DNA of 64,000 bases, taken from Gammaproteobacteria bacterium. GTDB taxonomy: Bacteria; Pseudomonadota; Gammaproteobacteria; Steroidobacterales; Woeseiaceae. The notes under the pieces were generated by a model, which was given only the letters and a program-made list of their open reading frames with translations, was not told the DNA's origin and searched no databases. How positions within the stretch are numbered: position 1 is the first letter of the stretch; each line of letters starts with the position of its first letter. Made by a program: the position numbers and the translations under genes. This document shows positions 26,792-35,000 of this stretch, piece by piece. The stretch lies in NCBI GenBank assembly GCA_029862045.1, contig JAOTYE010000019.1:1-64000 (forward strand). The letters run 5' to 3'.

Positions 26792-26871
26792 CGTGCCGTG
26801 GCCAGCGACACTCCGATCGCTGCGCCGACGACGACGTCGCTCGGATGATGTAATCCGAATATGACGCGCGA
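26788..26871 (-). pseudogene. C-terminal remnant of a PAP2-family phosphatase
   Basis: The minus strand reads SRVIFGLHHPSDVVVGAAIG, then VSLATAR and a TAA at 26788-26790. This contains the complete third PAP2 motif, SRxxxxxHxxxD, with the following VxxG. Immediately upstream in this frame begins repeat module M3 (from about 26864), and no other PAP2 motif exists in the window. The phosphatase body has therefore been replaced by the repeat copy at 26864-27180, leaving about 27 codons. Confidence 0.7.
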
Positions 26872-27180
26872 GCGTTTTGGACGCCGGAGGCGCTCTTCAG
26901 GGTGAGGATCGCCAAAAGGCAATCCGCGCCGAGACCAGCGAAGCCGTTCGACAGACGCCGCAGGCGAGGCAGCGCAGCTGCCGTTCCATCAATCGAACCG
27001 TCCGGAATAGATCGCCAAACTCACAGTCAAGCTGACCTCACTAGCGAAACACGCGGATTTTCAGTCGCGAGCCGGATCGCCTGAGGCTATATATTTCAAT
27101 GAGTTACCGGGGCGTCTGTTGCCCAATTTGCAGCACAATGCAGGACTATGCAGAGCTAGTTCACGCAAAATTCACGCACA
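26864..27180 (-). repeat. tRNA-Phe-derived repeat, M3 and M6 modules, arm family 2
   Basis: The acceptor half is missing. The copy begins in M3 (GCGAGCGTTTTGGACGCC) and continues through a GGATCGCC/GGCAATCC hairpin and module M6 (CGTCCGGAATAGATCGCC, as in 19929) to AACACGCGGATTTTCAG. A full family-2 arm follows: TCGCGAGCCGGATCGCCTGA, GAGTTACCGGGGCG, GATGCA-like motifs, and TTCACGCAAAATTCACGCA. Between 27181 and 27277 only the capA leader is present. Confidence 0.85.
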
Positions 27181-27277
27181 GCTAAGGTAACTCTCCAAAA
27201 TCGCCACAAGAATCGCAGTGGTCTAAAATACAAACTACACACCTTACGCGTGTCCGGTTTAAGCAACTGAATCAGCG

Positions 27278-28540
27278 ATGAAGCGCCGAAAGTTTCTGCT
27301 CGATTACGGCAAAATCCTTTTGTTGCTCTCGAGCTCGAGGTTCAGTATGGGCGACACAATCGCCAAGCCATCGAGTGCGTCGGCACAGATTACCTTGTTT
27401 ATGTGCGGTGACGTCATGACCGGGAGGGGCATCGACCAGGTGTTACCCAGACCGTCCGATCCCCGCCTCTACGAATCATTCGTCAAAAATGCCACTCGAT
27501 ACGTCGAACTTGCGCAATCGGTTAATGGCCCGTTCCCAAAGCCGGTGGACTTTTCTTATCCATGGGGTGATGCCCTCGACGAACTTGAACGTGCGATGCC
27601 CGACGTCAGGATAATCAACCTGGAAACGGCCGTAACGGTCAGCAACCATTACTGGAAACGCAAAGGTATCAACTACCGCATGCATCCGGAGAACATTCTG
27701 TGTATCAAGGCTGCCAAGATCGATTGTTGCGTGATTGCCAACAATCACATTCTGGACTGGGGATATGCCGGTCTTGAAGACACTTTGGCCTCGTTAAAGC
27801 ACGTGAACGTCACAGGCGCTGGCGCGGGCAGAAACATCACCGAGGCGGAGGCACCGGCAGTAATGAACGTAAACGGCAAGGGACGGGTACTGGTGTTTGC
27901 GTACGCATCGCCGACCGCCGGCGTGCCGCGGGATTGGGCGGCGACGAATAGTCGAGCGGGCGTCAGTTTTCTGGCGGACTTATCGCACAAGACGGTTCGC
28001 CGGATCACGGCACAGGTGCAGAAGGTAAAACGACAAGGGGACATCGTCGTTGCGTCTCTCCATTGGGGCGGAAACTGGGGCTACGACATTCCCGATGAAC
28101 AAAGAAACTTCGCCCATTGGTTGATCGATGAAGCCGGCGTCGATGTGATCCATGGGCATTCTTCTCACCATCCGAAGGGCATCGAGGTCTACGACGACAG
28201 GCCAATTGTGTATGGCTGCGGTGATTTTCTGAATGACTACGAGGGAATTGGCGGTTACGAAGAATATCGAGACGACCTGGTGCTGATGTACCTTGTAACC
28301 ATGCAGCGGTGGACGGGCAAGCTCGTGCGGTTCGAGATGGTTCCGTTCCAGATTAAACGATTCAGATTGAATCGCGCATCAAGGGAGGATGCTCGATGGC
28401 TCGAGCGAACCATGAACAGGGAATGTGCGAGGTTCGGCGGCCACATAGCACTGAGCGAGACCGATCGCTTGATGCTGGACACAGCGGATAGCGCCGCGAT
28501 AGCAGCACTGACGCGTGACCGAGACATTAACCAGGCCTAA
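27278..28540 (+). CDS. CapA-like metallophosphatase-fold protein (poly-gamma-glutamate capsule type)
   Basis: The 420-residue protein belongs to the CapA/PgsA family, a calcineurin-like fold linked to poly-gamma-glutamate and other surface polymers. Metal-site motifs are visible: FMCGDVMTGRGID near 47, INLETAVT near 115, CVIANNHILDWG near 155, VASLHWGGNWG near 265, and VIHGHSSHHPKGIEVY near 295. The N-terminus MKRRKFLLDYGKILLLLSSS looks like a signal or twin-arginine-type anchor. No capsule synthesis genes (CapB/C) are nearby, as is common for solitary CapA homologues. It converges with the THEP1/radical SAM pair, with a 4-bp overlap. Confidence 0.87.
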   Translation: MKRRKFLLDYGKILLLLSSSRFSMGDTIAKPSSASAQITLFMCGDVMTGRGIDQVLPRPSDPRLYESFVKNATRYVELAQSVNGPFPKPVDFSYPWGDALDELERAMPDVRIINLETAVTVSNHYWKRKGINYRMHPENILCIKAAKIDCCVIANNHILDWGYAGLEDTLASLKHVNVTGAGAGRNITEAEAPAVMNVNGKGRVLVFAYASPTAGVPRDWAATNSRAGVSFLADLSHKTVRRITAQVQKVKRQGDIVVASLHWGGNWGYDIPDEQRNFAHWLIDEAGVDVIHGHSSHHPKGIEVYDDRPIVYGCGDFLNDYEGIGGYEEYRDDLVLMYLVTMQRWTGKLVRFEMVPFQIKRFRLNRASREDARWLERTMNRECARFGGHIALSETDRLMLDTADSAAIAALTRDRDINQA

Positions 28541-29118
28541 CCCCGAAACTTCCAATCTTTGCAACGCAGCCAGGCGAGGACGCGAGCCGGCATTTCTTGG
28601 CGGTTATCGTGAGTAACTTCCCACAGGGTACTCCCCGGCCACCGTTTGAGCTCAGCGATTGGCCCGCCTCCGGAGCGTGCGATCGTGCCAACGATCGTGC
28701 ACGGCCCATCGAGCAGCCCGCGCAGCGCGTCGATGAAGCGTGTGGACATACATTCCATCTTGCCGACTTCGTCCACCAGGTAAATGTCGGCCGGAGGCTC
28801 TTGCGAAAGCGCAGTCTTCGAGAGTTCGTCGATGGCCCCCACATCCACCCCGTATCGGCCAACGCGATAACGCTTCGGAAACTCGACATGCGCCATCACG
28901 GTGGAGCCGCCACGAAAGCCCTCCAAGCGAAACCCCTGCCTGATACCCCTATGCCGAATCTCCTCGGTACAGAAGCCGCCCAGGCTGTGGTTCGGCAGGG
29001 CCTCGGCCACTCGCTGGATCACCGTCGTTTTGCCGACACCAGGTACACCGGTTAACCAAAGCACGGGCGTCGCTTCATGGTCGTTTCCGTGCTCGCTCGT
29101 TGAATTTTTGTAGGGCAT
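28537..29118 (-). CDS. THEP1-type nucleoside triphosphatase
   Basis: The 193-residue P-loop protein is of the THEP1/NTPase family. Walker A is LTGVPGVGKTT near residue 25, the conserved GGFCTEEIRHRGIRQGF follows near 48, and Walker B is IYLVDEVGKME near 115. Members hydrolyse NTPs slowly; their role is unclear. It starts 3 bp after the upstream radical SAM gene, so the two are translationally linked and probably act in one pathway. The tail overlaps the capA stop by 4 bp. Confidence 0.88.
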   Translation of the reverse strand: MPYKNSTSEHGNDHEATPVLWLTGVPGVGKTTVIQRVAEALPNHSLGGFCTEEIRHRGIRQGFRLEGFRGGSTVMAHVEFPKRYRVGRYGVDVGAIDELSKTALSQEPPADIYLVDEVGKMECMSTRFIDALRGLLDGPCTIVGTIARSGGGPIAELKRWPGSTLWEVTHDNRQEMPARVLAWLRCKDWKFRG

Positions 29119-29121
29119 TAC

Positions 29122-30060
29122 TCAGCGGTTTCTGAGCGCAGCTTTGCGATTATCCAGACGATACAGACCCAGGTTCTCCGCCCAAGCAACTGCCCGGGAG
29201 AATTCACGGCCCATGATCGGGCGGTTGAGTGGCGGGTTCTTGTCCGCTCGATAACATGGACGGTACTGATCCATGAGATTGACGTAGGTATCGGATGAGA
29301 TTTCCTTTGCGAGAAACGCGAGCACACTGTCGGTGCCTGACATATTCTCCGGCAGCACGAGATGACGGACCAGCAATCCGTGCAGCGCGATCCCGTTCTC
29401 ATCCGTAGTGAGATCGCCGACCTGCCTGTGCATTTCCTTTACCGCCGCACGATTGACTTCCACGTAGTTCCGGACGTGGGAGAGCTGATGCGCCTTCCTG
29501 GAATTACCGTACTTCATGTCAGGCATATAGATATCAACAATGCCGTCGAGTAATTGCAGCGCTTCCAGGCTGTCGTAGCCACCTGTGTTGTAAACGAGCG
29601 GCAAGCCAAACCCTTTGCTCGCCGCAATCTCAACCGCTGCAATGATCTGCGCGACTACATGACTTGGCGACACGAAGTTGACATTGTGGCAACCCTGCGC
29701 CTGCAGGCCCAGCATCATATCCGCCAGTTCCTCCGGCTCGACTTCGTGGCCCAGCCCCTTTTGACTGATGTCCCAATTCTGGCAATAGACGCAGCGAAGA
29801 TTGCACCAGCTAAAGAAAATCGTGCCAGAGCCATTCCGGCCGCGTAACGGATCTTCTTCGCCGTGATGCGGGCCATGGCCATGCACGACCGCTCGATCGC
29901 CTGTTCGGCATACGGCGCCTTTGATTGTCTTTCGCCGGTTCATGCGGCAGTACCGGGCACAGAGGTCACAATCCTCCAAATGTCGCCAGGCGTTGGAGAC
30001 ACGAAGCGCGAGTTCGCCCGATTCGGCGAGGTTGAGATAACTGGGCTTCACGGCAGTCAA
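29122..30060 (-). CDS. Radical SAM protein, PflA-like, with an N-terminal Cys motif
   Basis: The 312-residue enzyme has the radical SAM cluster CxxxCxxC in FFSWCNLRCVYCQNWDIS near residue 90, and an extra N-terminal motif EDCDLCARYCRMNR (about 29-42) that could bind another cluster or metal. The sequence then follows the pyruvate-formate-lyase-activating-enzyme-like group (NVNFVSPSHVV, YNTGGYDS, YMPDMKYGN). It is encoded directly before THEP1. The start is uncertain: TTG at 30060 or GTG at 30051. The substrate is unknown. Confidence 0.87.
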   Translation of the reverse strand: MTAVKPSYLNLAESGELALRVSNAWRHLEDCDLCARYCRMNRRKTIKGAVCRTGDRAVVHGHGPHHGEEDPLRGRNGSGTIFFSWCNLRCVYCQNWDISQKGLGHEVEPEELADMMLGLQAQGCHNVNFVSPSHVVAQIIAAVEIAASKGFGLPLVYNTGGYDSLEALQLLDGIVDIYMPDMKYGNSRKAHQLSHVRNYVEVNRAAVKEMHRQVGDLTTDENGIALHGLLVRHLVLPENMSGTDSVLAFLAKEISSDTYVNLMDQYRPCYRADKNPPLNRPIMGREFSRAVAWAENLGLYRLDNRKAALRNR

Positions 30061-30170
30061 TAATACTATCTACATGCAATACGGATGCCGGATTTAATCC
30101 GCGGCATCTTTCGCTTTGACGGCTCTGGTAATACGGTCATGATAGGGCATGACATGTCCCCGGTTCTAAC

Positions 30171-30998
30171 ATGAAAGACGAGCAATGCGTGCGCTTTCTA
30201 CAGTGGGCGTTACCGCAATTGCGCATGCGTTGGCCCGGGTTTCGTAAGGTGCGCGGACAGGTTTGCAAGCGCCTCGACCGGCGTATTCGGGATCTTGGGC
30301 TGGAAGGTGTTGAGGAATACCAGACCTATCTGGGAGGTCACGCCGATGAATGGGCGTGCCTCGATCCCTTGTGCCGAATCAGCATCTCGCGGTTCTATCG
30401 CGACAAAGCGGTATTCGCATCCCTGGCACAGGAAGTACTGCCATCGCTGGCGCCTGCTGTACGCGAGCGTGGTGATAGTGCGTTGCGTATTTGGAGCGCC
30501 GGCTGCGGGTCCGGTGAAGAGCCCTATACGCTTGCAGTCCTGTGGGCCATCGAACTTCAATCACGGTTCCCGGAGATGACGCTGGACATCGTGGCCACCG
30601 ATGCTGATCTCAGAATGATCCGGCGTGCACTCGATGCCCGGTACAAATTCAGCAGCTTGAAAGACCTGCCCGAGAGTTGGCGCAATCTGGTCTTTGCGCG
30701 GGAGGACGATACCTTTTGCATCAAGCCAGAGTACACGCGCGAGATCAAATTTCTGGAGCAAGATATTCGCCAGGAACAACCCGGAGGTCATTTTGATCTC
30801 GTGCTCTGCCGTAACCTGGCATTTACCTATTACGATGATGCCCTTCAACGCCAGGTATTAAGGCGTATCGTCACCGCCATGCATGGCGGCGCGGCACTCG
30901 TACTTGGAGTTCATGAGCATCTGCCAGAAGGCGCACAAGAGTTGTCAATATGGCTCGACAAACAACGCGTCTACCGAAAGAGCAGCAGTACGATTTAG
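30171..30998 (+). CDS. CheR-type SAM-dependent methyltransferase
   Basis: The 275-residue protein has a CheR-like catalytic domain. The segment LRIWSAGCGSGEEPYTLAVL near residue 105 is the SAM-binding motif I, followed by DIVATDADLRMIRRALDARY and FDLVLCRNLAFTYYDD near 205. An N-terminal helical region (1-75) with CRISISRFYRDK resembles the CheR N-terminal domain but is short. No chemoreceptor, CheB or other chemotaxis gene is nearby, so the substrate may not be a chemoreceptor. It is alone on the plus strand between leftward genes. Confidence 0.82.
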   Translation: MKDEQCVRFLQWALPQLRMRWPGFRKVRGQVCKRLDRRIRDLGLEGVEEYQTYLGGHADEWACLDPLCRISISRFYRDKAVFASLAQEVLPSLAPAVRERGDSALRIWSAGCGSGEEPYTLAVLWAIELQSRFPEMTLDIVATDADLRMIRRALDARYKFSSLKDLPESWRNLVFAREDDTFCIKPEYTREIKFLEQDIRQEQPGGHFDLVLCRNLAFTYYDDALQRQVLRRIVTAMHGGAALVLGVHEHLPEGAQELSIWLDKQRVYRKSSSTI

Positions 30999-31203
30999 GA
31001 CATGCTCGAATGGAACTCGCCGAACGAAGTGTCGATTCTGAACGGCCGGCCCTGGAATGCCTCGACGGAGTTGAACGCTTTCTGCAGTCATCCGCCAAGC
31101 GAAGACAAACGCGGCGACTGTGGAATGGACCTTAGTCGAGTGCTGGCCATACGAAAATGGGCACAGAGAAAGCTGGAATTTCGGTTCGATCCCTCTTTCT
31201 CTG

Positions 31204-32412
31204 TCAGGGATGAACCCCGGTCGCATGCAGGGAGAATTCGATATCGGTCGTGGCACCGCTGCCGGTGACCGTTGTGATAACCAACAACACGCCGGTATCG
31301 CTGTTCGCGTCGTAAGTGCAAAGGCCTGGGCCCAAGCTGTTGCCATCGGCGGTAATAATGGCGCGGGGAATTGCAGCCCCATTGGTGTCACGTGCAATTG
31401 AGGCGGTTGCGAAATCGTCAAACGAGAACACCATGCAACCCTGGTGCCCGGGATCCGCCGCTAGAATGATCGGCGTGACCACCAATATGATACTGCCATC
31501 ACGCGCGACCGAGATATCCGCTTGTTCGATAGTATCCACGCCGAGATCAGCCGCATCTTGCCCATCAAGAATGGTGCCGACATAGTCATAGCCGGTCGGT
31601 GTTTGTCGTAACAACTCTGTGCGTTCAAGATCGGTCCGTCGACCCGCCCCATCGACAACCAGACAAGACGTTGCGAAGTACGTTTCGCCATTGAAAGCAA
31701 ACATGCCTGGCTCAGTTTGCAAAATGCAGTCGGCGAGTTCCGGGATCGCGTTGAAATCAATTGGCGCGCCCCAGGACGGAGACGTCGCTGCAAACTTGCC
31801 CCAAACGACGCTGTTGTCGCCGAGAAGATCGGGTGTCACTGCTGTTGTGCGCCAGTAGAGAAACTCCTGGCGTTCGTCGACACCGGTAACGGTTCCAAAC
31901 GGGTTGAAGTATTTCAGCCACAAAATCTGCCACGATCCTGTCGGCTCTTTCACCAGAGTTGACACTTCATGCGTACTCCACCCCATTACACCAGTGTCAG
32001 GATGTGCCTCCATCTGCATATCATTGACCGTGCGCACGAAAGTAAAGGACGCGCCATTGTCATCACTGCGAGCGAGTCGGGTGCGTACGCCAAGATCGAA
32101 AACGGCTGGCGGACCCGCGTCACTGACTTGTGTATTGAGCCAGCTATACGCCAACCATAGCGTTCCTGTGGTGACGTCATATTCGAGACTCGGATCACCA
32201 TAGCCACGAAACGGATCCGGCGCGTTGTTAACTACAGAGTGCGGGTCGCCAATAATCAACACCTCAGGGCAGGAAGCGTCCTTGCTGCAGTGGAATGTGA
32301 TAGGGCCGGGCGCGGGAGGTGGCGCCGCATCGCCACCGGAGCTACCACCACAGGCAGATAGACAAAGCAAAAAAGAGAAAAGTGCTACTGCTCTCGAGAC
32401 ATATGGATACAT
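31204..32412 (-). CDS. Predicted lipoprotein, possibly sialidase-like beta-propeller
   Basis: Taking the ATG at 32412 gives 402 residues with a clear lipoprotein signal (SFLLCLSACGGSSGG), which is why I prefer it over the open frame further upstream. The mature part has Asp-box-like strands such as LARSDDNGASFTFVRTVND and VARDGSIILVVTP, suggesting a six- or five-bladed propeller like those of sialidase-type glycoside hydrolases. No catalytic residues could be assigned. The interval 30999-31203 before it is without a gene. The family call is tentative; the lipoprotein call is better supported. Confidence 0.6.
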   Translation of the reverse strand: MYPYVSRAVALFSFLLCLSACGGSSGGDAAPPPAPGPITFHCSKDASCPEVLIIGDPHSVVNNAPDPFRGYGDPSLEYDVTTGTLWLAYSWLNTQVSDAGPPAVFDLGVRTRLARSDDNGASFTFVRTVNDMQMEAHPDTGVMGWSTHEVSTLVKEPTGSWQILWLKYFNPFGTVTGVDERQEFLYWRTTAVTPDLLGDNSVVWGKFAATSPSWGAPIDFNAIPELADCILQTEPGMFAFNGETYFATSCLVVDGAGRRTDLERTELLRQTPTGYDYVGTILDGQDAADLGVDTIEQADISVARDGSIILVVTPIILAADPGHQGCMVFSFDDFATASIARDTNGAAIPRAIITADGNSLGPGLCTYDANSDTGVLLVITTVTGSGATTDIEFSLHATGVHP

Positions 32413-32571
32413 GCGAAGATCGTATGTCAGCTGCATCGCGCCTAGCCCGTGCACCGGTCGCAATTATCAGCATTGTGCCTTGTTGGGGGTCGAGCCCACT
32501 TACTCCAGCATGCTGGCTCATAGAGCCGGCAAATCGATTTGACCCCTTCTTAATAGGAAATTCCCGAAAAT

Positions 32572-32906
32572 TGGTGGCCAGGGGCGGAATGGACTCGCTG
32601 CGCTCGCCCTGCGGGCGCACTTCGTGCGTCTGTCGGCGCTGCGCACCTCGGTTGAACCTCGCTTGGAAGAACTCAGCGCCACTCGGTTAGGGCATCGTAA
32701 CTTTCTGCTGGACACGCGGATTTTCAGTCGCGAGTAGGATCGCCTGAGGCTTTATATTTCAAAGAGTTACCGGGGCGCCCGTTGCCCAATTTGCACTACA
32801 ATGCATAACGATGCAGAGCTAGTTCACGCAAATCTCACGCATCCCGTCTATCGCTTACGACGGTCGAATCGTCGCAGATTAAGGTGCTATAGAATCTCCT
32901 ATTCTT
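32572..32906 (-). repeat. tRNA-Phe-derived repeat with M1 and M5, full arm family 2
   Basis: TGGTGGCCAGGGGCGGAAT, module M1, then M5 (CTCGCTTGGAAGAACTCAGC), GACACGCGGATTTTCAG. The longest family-2 arm follows: TCGCGAGTAGGATCGCCTGA, TTACCGGGGCGCCCG, paired GATGCA sites, TTCACGCAAATCTCACGCA, and the outer end GGTCGAATCGTCG to ATAGAATCTCCTAT (32889-32902). The kinase gene begins 19 bp beyond. Confidence 0.88.
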
Positions 32907-32924
32907 AATTATTTGCTGAGTGAC

Positions 32925-33488
32925 ATGCTATTCCTTGTAAGTGGAACCTCCAGGTCTGGAAAGACACTCATCGCTAAAAAAATCCTCGCGGACAAACAGA
33001 TTCCGTACCTGTCTCTTGATTGGTTGATGATGGGGTTTAATGATGGGATACCCGAATATGGAATTCATCATCTACTGTGGCCAAACGAAATTGCCGAAAA
33101 GATGGGGCCTTTTTTGCTAGGCATGATCGACAGTATGCTCATTGATGGCATGGATTATGTGATTGAGGGCGAAGCAATGCTTCCTCAGCTGGTCGCAGAT
33201 TTAGTCGAAAAACATCCTGACAAGATCAAGGTAGTGTTTGTGGGTTACACCGAAATCAGTGTAAAGGACAAAGTTGCGCTGGTTAAAAAGCATGGCGATG
33301 GGGAGAACGACTGGCTGACTAATGAATCAGATGAATACATCAGAGACCATATCGGAAATATGATTGCTTATAGCAAGATGATCAAAAACGGATGTGAAAA
33401 ACACGGATTGTCTTACTTTGATACTTCTGAAGATTTTTTGGGGGCGATTGAAGCAGCAACAGACTTTTTGGTTGGGGATTTGAATTGA
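32925..33488 (+). CDS. P-loop kinase-like protein (2-phosphoglycerate kinase/AAA type)
   Basis: From the ATG at 32925 the protein has 187 residues. MLFLVSGTSRSGKTLIAKKI holds the Walker A (GTSRSGKT), and MDYVIEGEAMLPQLVADLV near 85 is in the Walker B position. A small-molecule kinase is likely, but the substrate is unknown. Base composition is clearly more A/T-rich (many Lys AAA/AAG, Ile ATT) than all neighbours, suggesting recent transfer. It is the only gene between repeat copies at 32572 and 33535, and the conserved AT-rich end of the first copy may supply its promoter. Confidence 0.72.
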   Translation: MLFLVSGTSRSGKTLIAKKILADKQIPYLSLDWLMMGFNDGIPEYGIHHLLWPNEIAEKMGPFLLGMIDSMLIDGMDYVIEGEAMLPQLVADLVEKHPDKIKVVFVGYTEISVKDKVALVKKHGDGENDWLTNESDEYIRDHIGNMIAYSKMIKNGCEKHGLSYFDTSEDFLGAIEAATDFLVGDLN

Positions 33489-33534
33489 AAAGAATTTTGT
33501 AAACGAATGGGTGCTACCGCAATTTGTTTGGAAA

Positions 33535-33811
33535 TGGTGGCCAGGCGCGGACCGATTCGCGAAGCGAATCAGGACAGACGAACGCAGTGAGTCTGCCCGC
33601 AGGGCGAGAATCGACATCAAGTCGATTCGAGTCAATCGAACCACCGACACGCGGATTTTCAGAACGCTAAGTGGTTAATCTCGCCCTTATTTTTTAACCA
33701 GTTACCGGGACGTCCGTTGCCTTGATTGCATCACCGTGCATAACGATGCACAGCTGATACCCGCAAAACTCACGCGACCCGCCTATCGCTCACGACGCTC
33801 GAATCGTGGCC
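33535..33811 (-). repeat. tRNA-Phe-derived repeat with M2, diverged arm family 2
   Basis: TGGTGGCCAGGCGCGGA, then M2 (GATTCGCGAAGCGAATC) and a GAATCGACATC/GTCGATTC hairpin, then GAACCACCGACACGCGGA and TTTTCAG. The arm differs near the core (AACGCTAAGTGGTTAATC), then matches family 2 (GTTACCGGGACGTCCGTTGC, GATGCA, CCCGCAAAACTCACGC). From 33812 to 34283 there are about 470 bp in which I recognise no gene. Open frames on both strands there look non-coding. Confidence 0.82.
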
Positions 33812-34283
33812 GATTGACCAGTTCGGGCGGTGGATCCTGGCCTTCGGTGTTGTTACGCGTGAATCTCAGCGTTGAGCCATGCAGACCGAGGCGTCGACAA
33901 TATGCGCAAGGGCGCGGAACTGCCGACAGCGATCCACGGAAATCAGACGAACGCGATCCCGATCCGAAGCAAACATACTCGGCATTCGACGGCTCAACAG
34001 CATCAAGCTGGAGCGATCGCCCCGCTCTGAAATCGAATGCCGTCGTCTTCAGCAAACCAGCTTTCAACAAGTTGCCGAACAAACTTAAAACGGATGCCCG
34101 AAGTTGGCGGACCGCTTGCACAGTTACCATAGCTTGCGTCCGCGCACGGTCGGTGGACCCCTACAGTTGATCAATTTGACAATAGTTGACTTCAGCGCAG
34201 TGCGGGTCCACATTTGGTGGAAAATAACCACTAAAGAACGTACCCGCACTGGTCCCGATCTACGCGGCGATTCGCCGCGATCA

Positions 34284-35000
34284 ATGAACGGCACGGGGTA
34301 TTCCGGTATGCGACGTACCCTTGAAGGCACGGCGATCGGCGATTTCAGCGCCGGCGCCGCGATTGCAAACAAATTCGGTGTTCCGGGCACCCTGGGATCA
34401 TTCGGTCTCGCCCGGGACGATGACAGACTCGTGCTCCTGACGAGTCATCATGTGTTATTCGGCGCCAGAGCCGGAGAGCACGACACAGTCTGGGTCGCAG
34501 TGACCGGCCGTCAGCGATCGTTTCAGCGCGCCGCACAGACACGCCATGGCCGATGCGGAACGGTATGTTTTGGCGGGATCGACGTGCACATCGATTGCGC
34601 AACGGCCGAGCTTCGCCAACAACGCGTGCCGCACGGTTTCCAGGTAACTCCGGAACCCCCCGCGGAAACGCTGCTGCCCGGCGACCGGGTCTCCAAAACA
34701 GGCGCTGCCACGCAGACTACCGAAGGCATCGTCGTCGACACGAACCATACCGAAACGGCGTGGGTGCAGGGGCGCAAGCGCGTGACACCCGTGCAGATAC
34801 TCATCAAGTCGGCGGCGCCAGCTGATGCGTTTTCTGCCGACGGCGATTCCGGCGCCATCGTGCGAAATGCGGCAGGCGCCGCCGCTGGTTTGCTCTGGGG
34901 TATCGACCGGCGCGGGTTCGGTCTCGCCTGCCCAATAGAACCGGTGCTCGATGTCTTGCATATTCGTCTCGCAAAACTGGCACTGCAGGAGATCAATTGA
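34284..35000 (+). CDS. Trypsin-like serine protease, first gene of the seven-gene operon
   Basis: The 238-residue trypsin-fold protein has the full catalytic set in order: His in LLTSHHVLFGA near 53, Asp in GGIDVHIDCATAEL near 97, and Ser in ADGDSGAIV near 187. The ATG at 34284 leaves only a short N-terminal lead; the frame is open 60 codons further but has no family similarity. There is no signal peptide, so it probably acts in the cytoplasm. Its TGA overlaps the ATG of the next gene (TGATG at 34998-35002), starting a chain of coupled genes. It is the shortest of three proteases and lacks the C-terminal domain of the other two. Confidence 0.82.
   Translation: MNGTGYSGMRRTLEGTAIGDFSAGAAIANKFGVPGTLGSFGLARDDDRLVLLTSHHVLFGARAGEHDTVWVAVTGRQRSFQRAAQTRHGRCGTVCFGGIDVHIDCATAELRQQRVPHGFQVTPEPPAETLLPGDRVSKTGAATQTTEGIVVDTNHTETAWVQGRKRVTPVQILIKSAAPADAFSADGDSGAIVRNAAGAAAGLLWGIDRRGFGLACPIEPVLDVLHIRLAKLALQEIN

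Noticed and set aside
33783-34130. Minus-strand open frame of 115 codons
   Set aside because: Low-complexity Arg/Ser-rich composition, no ribosome binding site and overlap with the repeat arm; no family similarity seen.
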